Assembly (NCBI GenBank): GCA_964636325.1
Contig: CAZWRV010000024.1
Location: 4,409-68,408, forward strand
Source: CAZWRV01 sp964636325
GTDB taxonomy: Bacteria; Verrucomicrobiota; Lentisphaeria; Victivallales; GWF2-50-93
DNA length: 64,000 nucleotides
Reading direction: 5' to 3'
Part shown: one piece after another, positions 8,901-16,700 of the stretch
Position numbering within the stretch: position 1 is the stretch's first letter
Layout of the letters: the number at the start of each line of letters is the position of its first letter
Position numbers and translations under genes: made by a program
The notes under the pieces: model-generated
Told to the model about the DNA's origin: nothing
What the model saw: only the letters and a program-made list of their open reading frames with translations
Databases searched by the model: none

Positions 8901-9086
8901 CTCCTCTCATCGCTCATGGACGCCAAGGCCGCGGTCAACGAGGCCGTCAAGTCCGACACCGACAAGGCGAATACAAGGAAAAGGAAGGACAGCATCTTCA
9001 AATACAGCGGAAGCGAAAGCACGCCGCCCGGCTACGAGGACGCCGTCGAGGCTTATTTCAAGTCTCTAGCCGAGAACGAAGACTGA
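5892..9086 (+). CDS. DUF4175-like membrane coiled-coil protein
   Basis: A 1064-aa protein with two N-terminal membrane segments (about 23-43 and 55-78) and a third at about 140-160. An Ig-like beta region follows (VVPPEYTGEKEY and DRPPEIRFLNAD), then a long Lys/Glu-rich coiled coil (about 500-830), a Gly/Ser/Asn-rich low-complexity stretch (about 840-960) and a helical tail. The order of parts, plus RFINPFSQ after the third membrane segment, matches RFVNPLGN in the 1704-aa protein at 46956-52070. The two are therefore paralogues of the DUF4175-like family, which accompanies MoxR/VWA clusters in planctomycete-type bacteria. It overlaps the preceding gene by 35 nt. The role is unknown; an envelope-spanning scaffold is an inference. 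Confidence 0.75.
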   Translation: MAAKDLYATLTSFGIFAKLRKSAAALAAVLAADAILLFLLFSLDNLLNFNSAARFVSVSAVAVINLLFLGWLVHLFAFRKESFRRLAVDLEKEQGIPDNSVINAVCFDEEKEFPAALKSLFAGAAAEGCRMVSFHISSVFRTAGFAKASRILMAALIILGLYSALFYRHAQNAMLRFINPFSQLASLNFTQFDVAPGDAEVAEGGACRITASAARDGAPARELAIVVKRQDSAESFEMRREGDRFFADLKDIGAPLLYCVKHRRDSSRWFRISVSRKPRFESLSASVVPPEYTGEKEYPLERAEKDGGILKDSAVKVAFTLPAGSSASFFNDGKPAQAKDGRFEHKLTSSAVLSASVEDAKGLVNKDAWIARLTAVEDRPPEIRFLNADTNVELLSGEKLPLQMLAEDDVAVSSIEVFMESASGEKTLKTFAYSQNRKSLREVWVLTADKAVFAPNASYTIWARASDRFPGGHSTVAKSPINIHILDNVKMLSEACKGGAEAKFYSLIIKALEKQKSLQNTLGGQVKHISARKQIPEFDNAQKEIHALISSACDAAAELRKTNTITEPMNAGIRAIRDGISSQTLTAFKEAQDEKWQPEIKLALNRIILLQRQLIASLEELLNMLSLGRKEAEAKKDEDREDAQDLALLEKLKALKKDIDKFKEDQRKIIEKTEELDKKNPEDWTKAEEELLGDLSAKEADLSKFFKAAFNDLSKLGRQDFSNSRMAEDIIGMYEELQKAGDALKKKENIEIATLNEEAAATAADNVEQNLERWLADMQDNIKWNAEQGEGSPDLKMTDLPEELTDIIGDLIESESDMDEESQDSTNSTAVDTDRGLGWGVSDGNINSMQAKGITGNVLPNNNEVAGRSGEGRSGKSSGQFVGDNAIGKGGRKTPTRLTESPFEQGTIKDTSKEAQGGATGGGKQSGVGHEGLRGKTPDNNRDLEQRIAGRPEMKQKAEALLRKLTVQNLPTGDLEEAIEKMDKLSKYGAKGKGIEFRQIRDDLLSSLMDAKAAVNEAVKSDTDKANTRKRKDSIFKYSGSESTPPGYEDAVEAYFKSLAENED

Positions 9087-9123
9087 CGAATGCGGCGCAG
9101 CGGCGGATAGGAAAGCGATAATC

Positions 9124-9376
9124 GAGTTTCAGAAGAATGGTGCTCTGGCGAGTAAATCCGCCAGTTCTGTCGGGAAGAAACTTGAAGTAGCGCAGGTATT
9201 CTTACCTGCGGAGTCGCAGACAGGAATGTCTGCGTTGCTTGAGGCGAATTTCAGAGGAGTGTCCATCTGCGATGCTCGCAGTTTTGTCGGTGTGAAACTT
9301 AAAGTAGCGCAGGTATTCCTACCTGCGATGCCGCAGACAGGAATGTCTGCGTTACTTGAGGCGAGTTTCAGGAGAG
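9124..9376. repeat. tandem X-Y-X-Y repeat with two REPIN-like elements
   Basis: This 300-nt intergenic space is almost all repeat. Unit X starts with TTTCAG at 9127, 9249 and, truncated, 9366. X carries an inner hairpin: CTGGCG/CGCCAG in copy 1 and CTGCGA/TCGCAG in copy 2. Unit Y has two inverted hairpins. In copy 1 these are CGCAGGTA/TACCTGCG (9191-9210) and CGCAGACA/TGTCTGCG (9215-9234); in copy 2 they are at 9308-9327 and 9332-9351. GTAG feet lie at 9187 and 9304. Apparent open frames crossing it are translated repeat, not genes. Confidence 0.85.
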
Positions 9377-9386
9377 ACTTACATAT

Positions 9387-10091
9387 ATGCCGGCCAGACT
9401 TTTTATTTTTACGGCTATATCACTGCTCTTCTTCTCGGGCGCTACGGCCGGCGAGAACCTCATCGCCAACGGCTCGTTCGAGAAGGGTGTGAAGACTCCT
9501 GACAACTGGGAGAAGGCGAACGGGCTCACATCGTTCTACGTGGACGAGGAAGGGCACGGGCGCGTCGTGAAGCTGGACACCCGCGTCGGCAGGGATCAGG
9601 CCGTGGACTGGATGAAGAAGTTCAAGGAGAACCCGGCCGCGCCGCCGCCGGCGCCTGAATTTCCCGAGAACGAGCTCGCCACCGTCGCCGCGGAGGAAGG
9701 CGCCTGGCTGGACTCCGACCTGATAGACGTCAAGCCTGGACAGAACTACAAGCTTTCCGTGGAATACAAAGGCTCGGGGGCGCCGATCGTATGGATCAAG
9801 GGGTTCCTGATGAATCCGAGGCGCAAGGAATACTCCGACGGATACCAGACACGGCTCGTCCCGGACAATCCCGACCCCAAGGCGTGGAAAAGCTACTCGA
9901 TCGGGTTCAACCCCACGGCAAGGTCGCCCAAGGTCGAGAAGATGAAGGTCAGAATTTACGCATACTGGCCGCCCGGCATATATTTCTTCGACAACGTCAA
10001 GATCGAGGAGATAACGCAGGAGGAGATGGAAGAGCTCGTCAGGAAAAGGGCGCTCCTCCCGGACGACGGCAAGAAGCCGGGGAAGGATTGA
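9387..10091 (+). CDS. secreted CBM-like beta-sandwich protein
   Basis: A 234-aa protein with a clear signal peptide (FIFTAISLLFFSGATAG, cleavage near residue 22). It then begins ENLIANGSFEKGVKTPDNWE, the usual opening of CBM4/9- or CBM22-like carbohydrate-binding beta-sandwich modules, and ends FFDNVKIEEI, the usual closing strand of such modules. It is a single module without a catalytic domain. The C-terminus is charged. The ribosome-binding site AGGAG (9370-9374) lies within the truncated X repeat, 12 nt before the ATG. It precedes a polysaccharide deacetylase by 56 nt, so a sugar-binding role for the pair is reasonable. Confidence 0.75.
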   Translation: MPARLFIFTAISLLFFSGATAGENLIANGSFEKGVKTPDNWEKANGLTSFYVDEEGHGRVVKLDTRVGRDQAVDWMKKFKENPAAPPPAPEFPENELATVAAEEGAWLDSDLIDVKPGQNYKLSVEYKGSGAPIVWIKGFLMNPRRKEYSDGYQTRLVPDNPDPKAWKSYSIGFNPTARSPKVEKMKVRIYAYWPPGIYFFDNVKIEEITQEEMEELVRKRALLPDDGKKPGKD

Positions 10092-10147
10092 AACCGCAGC
10101 AAAAAGCATTCTCTTATGCGGGCAGAATTCAACATGGAGGTTTTCAA

Positions 10148-11050
10148 ATGAATGACGGTCCGCTTGTAGTCCTCGGCTTCGACATGGAGACGGATGTGGG
10201 TAGCTGGACTCCGTTCTACGAGGGATTCAAGAAGGGAACTCCAGTGATCTTGAAGCTTCTTGCGAAGCACGGCGCGCAGGCGACGTTCTACTTCACCGGC
10301 GAGTCCGCAAATAAGTTTCCGCGCACCGTGAAAACAGTTGCGGAGGAAGGCCATGAGGTCGGCGCTCATTCGATCTACCATGAGACCGTCGGCGATCAGC
10401 TTTTCGACATCCCCGGCGTGAAACCGCTTCTCTGCGAGGAGGTCCCGCTCAGGCTGAAAAGATGCCATGAGATCGTGGCCGACGCCGTAGGCCGCGCCCC
10501 GACTTCGTTCCGTGCGCCGCGCCTCTTCGGAAGCACAACCATGATCAACTCGCTCGAAAAGCTCGGATACGGCACCGACGCGTCGTATCCGATGTATTTC
10601 TTCGAGAAACAGCTTGTGCCTTACCATCCCTCGAAAAAAGACTGGACCGAGAAGGGAAAACTCAAGATCCTCGAGATCCCCAACTTCGCCGACATGACGA
10701 TCGAAAGCAAGGATCCCTACGGGCGCGACCGCGACCAGTGGCCGCTGTTCCGCACAAAAGGGCACAGGCCGCTGCTCAAGCACATCGACAACTTCCTCGG
10801 CCTGCTCGCAAAGAAAAAACTTCCCGCCGTCCTCTGCTTCTACTTCCATCCGTGGGAGTTCCATGAGATGAAGGCGAGCTACACATACGGCGAAGGGACT
10901 GTGGCGCCCTTCAGGTTCATAACCAAGAACTGCGGCGCGGTAGCCGCACGCGAATTCGACCTGATGCTCTCGGAACTGGAAAAGCGCGGCGCAAGGTTCG
11001 TCAGCGCGGGGACGCTGAGCCGTCAATTGGAAACTCCTTGTAACCAATAA
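10148..11050 (+). CDS. polysaccharide deacetylase (CE4/NodB fold)
   Basis: A 300-aa NodB-homology protein that would remove acetyl or formyl groups from a polysaccharide or small amide. Motif 1 is FDMET (D12, with Met where classical enzymes have a second Asp). Motif 2 is GAHSIYH (H74 and H78, the HxxxH metal pair). Motif 3 is FRAPRLFG (R122), and HPWEF near 240 supplies the late histidine. No signal peptide is seen, which points to a cytoplasmic or PuuE-like enzyme rather than a secreted chitin or peptidoglycan deacetylase. GGAGG at 10136-10140 lies 7 nt before the ATG, which fixes the start; the longer open frame upstream overlaps the previous gene and is rejected. Confidence 0.88.
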   Translation: MNDGPLVVLGFDMETDVGSWTPFYEGFKKGTPVILKLLAKHGAQATFYFTGESANKFPRTVKTVAEEGHEVGAHSIYHETVGDQLFDIPGVKPLLCEEVPLRLKRCHEIVADAVGRAPTSFRAPRLFGSTTMINSLEKLGYGTDASYPMYFFEKQLVPYHPSKKDWTEKGKLKILEIPNFADMTIESKDPYGRDRDQWPLFRTKGHRPLLKHIDNFLGLLAKKKLPAVLCFYFHPWEFHEMKASYTYGEGTVAPFRFITKNCGAVAAREFDLMLSELEKRGARFVSAGTLSRQLETPCNQ

Positions 11051-11148
11051 AGGCTTGGCCGCTGCCAGCTACGGGATAGTTGGTGGATGGATGGAAACTT
11101 GGATTAACGGGACGATAGCGTATTAATTATAAGCTGTTGGAGGTCATC

Positions 11149-11235
11149 ATGTCAACAATGGCTCAGCTTTGCAACTCGTGTGGCGCCGGGGGCAAGAAAG
11201 ATCGTTGTATCAAGTGTGGCAATATGGCTTTTTAA
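11149..11235 (+). CDS. 28-aa zinc-ribbon microprotein
   Basis: A very short gene: ATG 11149, stop 11233-11235. GGAGG (11139-11143) is at ideal distance, 5 nt before the start. The peptide contains CNSCGAGGKKDRCIKCG, a compact CxxC...CxxC knuckle, and little else. Four appropriately spaced cysteines and a strong ribosome-binding site make a real zinc-binding microprotein likely. It is followed by a terminator-like hairpin, so it may be its own transcription unit. The function is unknown; a structural or regulatory zinc knuckle is an inference. Confidence 0.7.
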   Translation: MSTMAQLCNSCGAGGKKDRCIKCGNMAF

Positions 11236-11258
11236 AATTGCCGGCATGAACTTGGCGT

Positions 11259-11307
11259 CGGCAAAGGCCGAGGCATTTGCCGCCGGGAGTTTTTTTCCTG
11301 TTTTTTT
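11259..11307 (+). terminator. intrinsic terminator after microprotein gene
   Basis: CGGCAAA (11259-11265) pairs with TTTGCCG (11276-11282). After 7 nt come two T tracts, 11290-11297 and 11301-11307. It lies 24 nt after the microprotein stop and just before the LacI promoter region. Confidence 0.65.
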
Positions 11308-11319
11308 AACGGTTTCGCC

Positions 11320-11346
11320 TTGACTTTAACATTTGGACTGTTAAAG
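11320..11346 (+). promoter_or_regulatory. LacI-type operator over a probable promoter
   Basis: CTTTAACA (11324-11331) and TGTTAAAG (11339-11346) form a perfect 8-bp inverted repeat with a 7-nt centre, immediately before the LacI-family gene. TTGACT at 11320-11325 could be a -35 box overlapping the left arm; TTAAAG in the right arm could be a poor -10. Autorepression is the natural reading. If that -10 is right, the mRNA would be leaderless or nearly so. Confidence 0.6.
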
Positions 11347-11354
11347 TGATCCGC

Positions 11355-12386
11355 ATGAAAGGGACTAAACAGGCAGGGGCGAAGTCGATAGCGGCGATCG
11401 CGCAGGAATGCGGCGTGAGCCTCATGACGGTGAGCCGCGCGCTAAGGAACAGCCCGTCGGTCAGAAGCGAGACCAGGGAGCAGATACTCAAGGCCGCGGA
11501 GAAGATAGGCTATCACCGTCCGCTCAAGACAGGTCGGCCGCCGTCGCCATCCGGATTCGGACGCTCGCAGGCTGAACTCGTCATTGGCCTCTTCGACCGG
11601 AATGTCGCGCTGTTCTACACGGAAATACTGACTTCGCTCGAGCAGAATCTCGCCGCCAACGGGCATGACTGCGTGGTGAGGACATGCCTTGACGGATACA
11701 AGCAGTTCATGGCGCTGAAGGAAACGCTCCGGACCTCTGACGCCGCCGGAACCTTTGTTCTCGGGCATTTCGACACAGAACAGCTCTGCGCCATTCTTGA
11801 CGTTGCGCCGAAGGCGCTCCTTCTTGACAACCCCGGAGATCCGGAAATCGACCTGCCCTACAGCTCCATAAGCTTCGACAATACCGCGGCAGCGAGGATC
11901 GCTGTCCGCCACCTCCTCAAGTCGGGCAGGAAGAGGATACTTCTGGTGAACGGATTTCCGGGACACTATTTCTCCAGGGAGATATCCGTCGGATACAGGG
12001 AGGCGCTCGAAGGCGCCGGAATCGGGCTTGACGGCCGCCTCATGCTTGAGACGGACTTCACCAGCGACCAGGCATACGAGAAGGTGAAGGAGGCCTTGGA
12101 CGACGGCGTCCGCTTCGACGGAGTCTTCACCAATGACGAAATGGCCTGCGGCGTCTACCGCGCTGTTCTCGAGATCGGCTTGAAAATACCCGGCGACGTG
12201 GCGGTCTGCGGCTGCGACGGGCTGCCGGTCGGCAGGCAGATCATCCCTAGGTTGACGACCGTCAAGCTTGACTACTACAGGCTCGGAACCATGGCCGTCG
12301 AACATATGCTCAAGGCGAAATCCGGAAACTGCGGCCCGTGCAGGATCAAGCTCCTGCCGGAGCTCGAGATTAGGGAAAGCGCGTGA
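11355..12386 (+). CDS. LacI-family transcriptional regulator
   Basis: A 343-aa regulator. The DNA-binding helix-turn-helix is at residues 11-55 (SIAAIAQECGVSLMTVSRAL followed by hinge helix KAAEKIGY). The remainder is the periplasmic-binding-protein-like sensor (LLDNPGD, FDGVFTNDEMACGVYRA, GCDGLPVGRQIIPRLTTV). It probably senses a sugar and controls itself and the downstream carbohydrate genes. The ATG at 11355 lacks a Shine-Dalgarno sequence; a GTG at 11346 is in frame but lies inside the operator. It is followed by the M24-fold gene after 90 nt. Which sugar it senses cannot be told from the sequence. Confidence 0.93.
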   Translation: MKGTKQAGAKSIAAIAQECGVSLMTVSRALRNSPSVRSETREQILKAAEKIGYHRPLKTGRPPSPSGFGRSQAELVIGLFDRNVALFYTEILTSLEQNLAANGHDCVVRTCLDGYKQFMALKETLRTSDAAGTFVLGHFDTEQLCAILDVAPKALLLDNPGDPEIDLPYSSISFDNTAAARIAVRHLLKSGRKRILLVNGFPGHYFSREISVGYREALEGAGIGLDGRLMLETDFTSDQAYEKVKEALDDGVRFDGVFTNDEMACGVYRAVLEIGLKIPGDVAVCGCDGLPVGRQIIPRLTTVKLDYYRLGTMAVEHMLKAKSGNCGPCRIKLLPELEIRESA

Positions 12387-12476
12387 AGCCGGTTTGGACA
12401 GCTTTGTTCAAATGAATCCGCGCAGGGCGGAGCCGCGGTTGAGCATGGTTGAACCAACAATCATAGAGGAGGCATT

Positions 12477-13646
12477 ATGGGCTACCTGGAAAAAGGCGAA
12501 AGCGCGAAGAGGCTCGGGCGGGTCAGGGAAATTCTTGAAGAGAAGGAACTGGATCTTGCGCTTGTCTATTACGACGAGTTCAACATCGGCAACGGATGGT
12601 ATCTCACAGGATGGTGCCCGCAGTTCGAGAGCGGCGCGGTGCTTGTTCCCAGGAAAGGCGCGCCGATGCTGCTCGGCGGGCCGGAGAGCGAGCCTTTCGC
12701 GAAGCTGGACAGCGCAATCGCCGATACGCGCAACTTCCCGGTGTTCATGGTCCCCGACGAGGAGTACCCGAACGCGGAAATCATTGATTTCGAGAAGCTC
12801 TTCAAGGAGCTCAGTTCTAAAATCGGCCACGTTAAACGGATAGGGCTTGTAGGTGCCGGCAGGATGCCTGCCGACTGCCACAGGCAGATACTAGAGGGCT
12901 TCAAGGATGTGCAGGTTGTCGACATAACACAGGAATACGTCTCGCTGCGCTACATCAAGTCGAAGTGGGAGCTCGAGCAGATTGCGGCGGCGTTCAAGCT
13001 TGCAGACGCATGTTATGACGCGATGAAGAGGAAGATCGCGCCGGGAGTGTCCGAGATAGAGGTCGCCGCCGCCGGCGAATTCGCCGCACGGAGCCGGGGC
13101 GCGAGCGGATTCGGCTTCAGCGCCATCGTCGGCAGCGGAAAGCGCTCGAACGCAGTGGTTCCCACGGCAAGCTCCAAGAAGCTCGCGGCAGGAGAGATGG
13201 TGATGATCGGTATCGCGCCCAAGATCCGCGGCTATGCCGGCGTCGTAGGCGATGTCCTGCCGGTTTCCGGCTCATATTCCAAGAAGCAGAAGGAATGCAT
13301 TAAGCATCTGCGCGAAGCGTTCATTCTCACAAAGGAGATGCTCGTGCCCGGAAAGGTCGGAAGGGAGATCGACGCTCCTGCCCGCGCTTACTTTAAGAGG
13401 CACGGATTCTCCAAATATCTTGTCTGCCCCTTTGTGCATACGATCGGACTGCACGAAGCGGAGTCTCCCTTCTTCGGCCCTCACAGCGACGACGTGCTCA
13501 AGCCGGACATGGCGGTATGCATCGACGTCAGCTTCTTCGGGCACCCGGAATTCAACGGAGTCAGGATCGAGACCGGCTACAGGATCACAGGCAAAGGCGC
13601 GGTTCCCTTCAGCGCAAAGATGGACAGAATTCATGCATCCGCCTGA
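12477..13646 (+). CDS. M24/creatinase-fold protein with degenerate metal site
   Basis: A 389-aa protein with the two-domain layout of Xaa-Pro peptidase/creatinase: an N-terminal creatinase_N domain (1-130) and a C-terminal pita-bread domain (about 150-375). In metal-dependent members five ligands are D, D, H, E, E. Here the first site reads MIGIAPKIRGY (Asp replaced by Gly), the second Asp position after GY is Val, the His in FVHTIGLHEAE is kept, the first Glu reads CIDVSFF (Asp), and the last Glu (VRIET) is kept. It is therefore unlikely to be a standard metallopeptidase; a metal-free creatinase-like hydrolase or a non-catalytic protein is possible. AGAGGAGG sits 6 nt before the ATG. Confidence 0.82.
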   Translation: MGYLEKGESAKRLGRVREILEEKELDLALVYYDEFNIGNGWYLTGWCPQFESGAVLVPRKGAPMLLGGPESEPFAKLDSAIADTRNFPVFMVPDEEYPNAEIIDFEKLFKELSSKIGHVKRIGLVGAGRMPADCHRQILEGFKDVQVVDITQEYVSLRYIKSKWELEQIAAAFKLADACYDAMKRKIAPGVSEIEVAAAGEFAARSRGASGFGFSAIVGSGKRSNAVVPTASSKKLAAGEMVMIGIAPKIRGYAGVVGDVLPVSGSYSKKQKECIKHLREAFILTKEMLVPGKVGREIDAPARAYFKRHGFSKYLVCPFVHTIGLHEAESPFFGPHSDDVLKPDMAVCIDVSFFGHPEFNGVRIETGYRITGKGAVPFSAKMDRIHASA

Positions 13647-13680
13647 CAACCGCATGCGAATGTGCTTTTAAGTCTGCTGT

Positions 13681-13686
13681 TATAAT
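13681..13686 (+). promoter_or_regulatory. possible -10 box
   Basis: TATAAT lies 24 nt upstream of the large secreted protein start, in the only AT-rich patch of the interval. No convincing -35 box is present at 16-18 nt spacing, so an activator or an extended element would be needed. Confidence 0.3.
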
Positions 13687-13704
13687 TTTATAAAAGGAGC
13701 CTGC

Positions 13705-16700
13705 ATGATGAAGAAACCTTTCCTTACGGCCGCCGCTGCCTTGGTCATCCTCGGAGCCTGCCAGATATTGCAGGGGGCTTACGAGATGAGAATCCCGAAG
13801 ATGAAGACCCCGCCGGTGATCGACGGGACGCTGAGCCCCGGCGAGTGGGATGGGGCCAGCGCCGTGACAGGCCTGGTCGACTACTACATGCACGACCTGT
13901 ATCCCGAGACGATGCATGCGGTGTGGTATCTCGGCTACGACGACAAGAACCTGTATCTTGCGATGTACAAGAGGATCCCGGAAGAGATACAGTTCAAGGC
14001 GGACTTCAAGAAGCCGGAGTCGAACGACAGCGAGCGTTCGGTGCTTTTCGGCGACCATGTCGAGATAGAGGTCACGCCGCACAGCGCGGAGAAGGCCAAC
14101 GCGGGCGGATTCGGGTTCTACAAGATAATGGCCAACGTATACGGGATATTCTCCGACACATGGTATAACAACGGCATGCCAGGCTTCGAGGCCGACTGGA
14201 GCTCCGGATGCCAGCTTAAGTCCAGCTTCAAGAAGAACGAATGGTGGCTGGAGATAGCATGGCCCCTGTCCTCAATGAAGAAGAAGGACATGTCCGGCCC
14301 CATAGACAAGGCCGACGGCCAGGAGTTCATCATGCAGTTGGTGGTCTCGGGCTCATGCTCCGGCTACGGATATGCCGGATGGGTGCCGACGACCTGGATG
14401 GAATTCAACACTTTCTACAAGGTAACACTCGATCCGGAGGCGCCGGTCTTCCAGTTCACCAAGATAGGGGACATCATCCACGGCCAGCTTGACGCCCGCA
14501 TAGCCGTCGGCGCGGCCGCGCCGATGGAAGTCGCCATGAGCGTGACCGATTCGGACGGTAAGGAGGTCTTCCGCAAGACGGAGGCGGTGAAGGGGCGTGC
14601 CGACCTATCCTTCAAGGCGAAGGATATTCCGATAACCTACAACAAGGAGGCGACAGGCTTCAGCAAGGCGGGCCGCAACGCCCTCAACCTGAACATAACG
14701 TCGGCCGGCAAGACCGTATACAGCTACAGCGGCCTATTCGCGGGGCATACCGACGAGTTCACCAAGCAGACCTACAACGAATATCTCAGCTCAAGGCCGA
14801 AAGGGGACTACTCGGCGAACTTCGCATATTATCCGCGCAACGGGAAGGCGCGCGTCAGCCTGGATCTCGATGTGATCGCGGAGCTGCCCAAGGAAGTCCT
14901 GGACGCGAAAACGCTGATCCTCCGCATCGCGCCTCGCGCCGGCGGAAAGGACGTCTTCAGGACGGAACTGCCCATCAAGGACAAGGCGGCCGGCGGGCTC
15001 GTGGACGTGGGCCCGCTTGACGGCGAGTTCACCGCGCATCTCGAGCTGGCCGACGACGGCGGCAAGATTGTCTCTTCGCGGAAAGTCGACTTCGTCCGGA
15101 AAAAGCACGTATGGGAGGGCAACGATATCGGCAGGGAGCGTGTCGTCATCCCGCCCTTCCGGGCGATAGAATTCAACGGCAGCACGCTGAAGACCCGCTG
15201 CGCGGAGATCACGATCGGCGACGGCGGCCTCTTTGACAAGCTATCAGTCCTGGGAACCGATCTGCTGCGCAGCCCCGTCCGGCTCAGCGCCACCGTGGAC
15301 GGCAAGACTGAAGCGTTGAAGTCCTCTCCCCCGAAAATCGAAAAGGGCAAGGGTCGCGCCTTTCCGCCTGAATACGACCAATACAGCTTCATGACTAAGA
15401 GCTGCCCGAGAAAGAAGCTCGAGGAGCTTCCCGAGACCGACGGCTACGAGGCCCTGATCAGCGCTGAGGGTTCCCTCGCGGGACTGGACGTCAAGACCTC
15501 CGCGACGTTGGACTACGACGGGCATTATCTTGTCAACCTGACGCTCGATCCGAAGGGCGGCAAAGTCAAGCTTGACAAGCTGGAGCTTTCGTTCGACCTC
15601 TGGGAAAAGGCCAGGGATCTTTCCATCCTGAGGAACGGCGGCGATCCCTCCTTCGTGCTGGACGGCAATGACGGGATTGTCTGGGAGAGCAGGAATTATC
15701 CGCCCAAGCCCATCGGCTTCAAGGGGACGTTCGTCCCGACGCTTTCTTTCAGCGACGGATTCCATGCGTTCCAGTTCCGCGCCGCGAGCGATCAGGGCTG
15801 GCTGCTTGACGACGGCAAGTCCTGCCAGATCGTCGAACGGAAGGACGGGAAGCTGACGCTCCGCCTGCTGCTGGTCAATTCGCCCGCGGCGATAGACAGG
15901 CCGCGGACAATCACATTCGTGCTGATGCCGCTGCCTGCGAAGCCTACGATACCCAACTGGCGCAGCAAGGTGTGGGAACCCGGCCATTATTTCCATTCCG
16001 CGTACGGATGGCGGCTATACGGAACCGGCGCGGACAACTGGTATCTGCCTACGGACGAGGACTACAGGACGCTTGGCGATGCGCTGCTACACCCCGGGAA
16101 ATATCCCGACCGCTGCCTCGCCTGGCAGGGGATGAAGGAGAACACGGTCGCGCAGAACGGCCCGATCCTCATGTATTCGTCGGAGCCGGCAGTCGGCGCG
16201 CCGCTTCCGGACGCGGACTCATTCAAGGGGCAGTGGTTCGGCGACAGCGACGTGAAGTTCATAAGCGGCGACTCGCGCGTCGGGAAAGGCCGCAATATGC
16301 AGGGGACGATCTTGTGGGACAAGTCAGAATGCTACTGCGAGACGAGGCCGCAGATATACGACCAGGATCTCGTTGACAACTATCTCTGGTTCCACAGAAA
16401 ACTGGTCGAACTGGCCGACACCAACGGAACCATGTGGGACAACATAAACATTACCTGGCACTCGATGAACGACACCGGCGAATTCGCATATGTGCGCGAC
16501 GACGGCCACGTCCAGCCGACGAACAACATCCTCGTGCGCCGCCAGCTTCTGAAACGGCTTTACACAATGGGCTGGATGGTCGGCAAGCCGCCGCTTTACT
16601 TTTTCAAAGGCATCGACGAGGAGCCTTTCTCGGACATGGGCTGGATGGTCGAGGGCCCGGCCTACATCTATTCCGAGAACGGATCCTTCTTCGACCAGTT

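Noticed and set aside
7403..9022. 539-aa Ser-rich frame on the - strand
   Set aside because: It is antisense to the coiled-coil part of the 1064-aa protein. Long antisense frames are expected in GC-rich Lys/Glu-coding DNA, and its composition is not protein-like.
9124..9376. CRISPR array
   Set aside because: The repeats are about 120 nt with no unique spacers and only two full units, and no cas gene is present.
9226..9492. Open frames crossing the 9.1-9.4 kb repeats
   Set aside because: They are translations of X and Y repeat DNA. The same peptide pattern (QTGMSALLEASFRRD) recurs from the inverted copy at 46.8 kb, and the frame runs into the real gene at 9387 in another phase.
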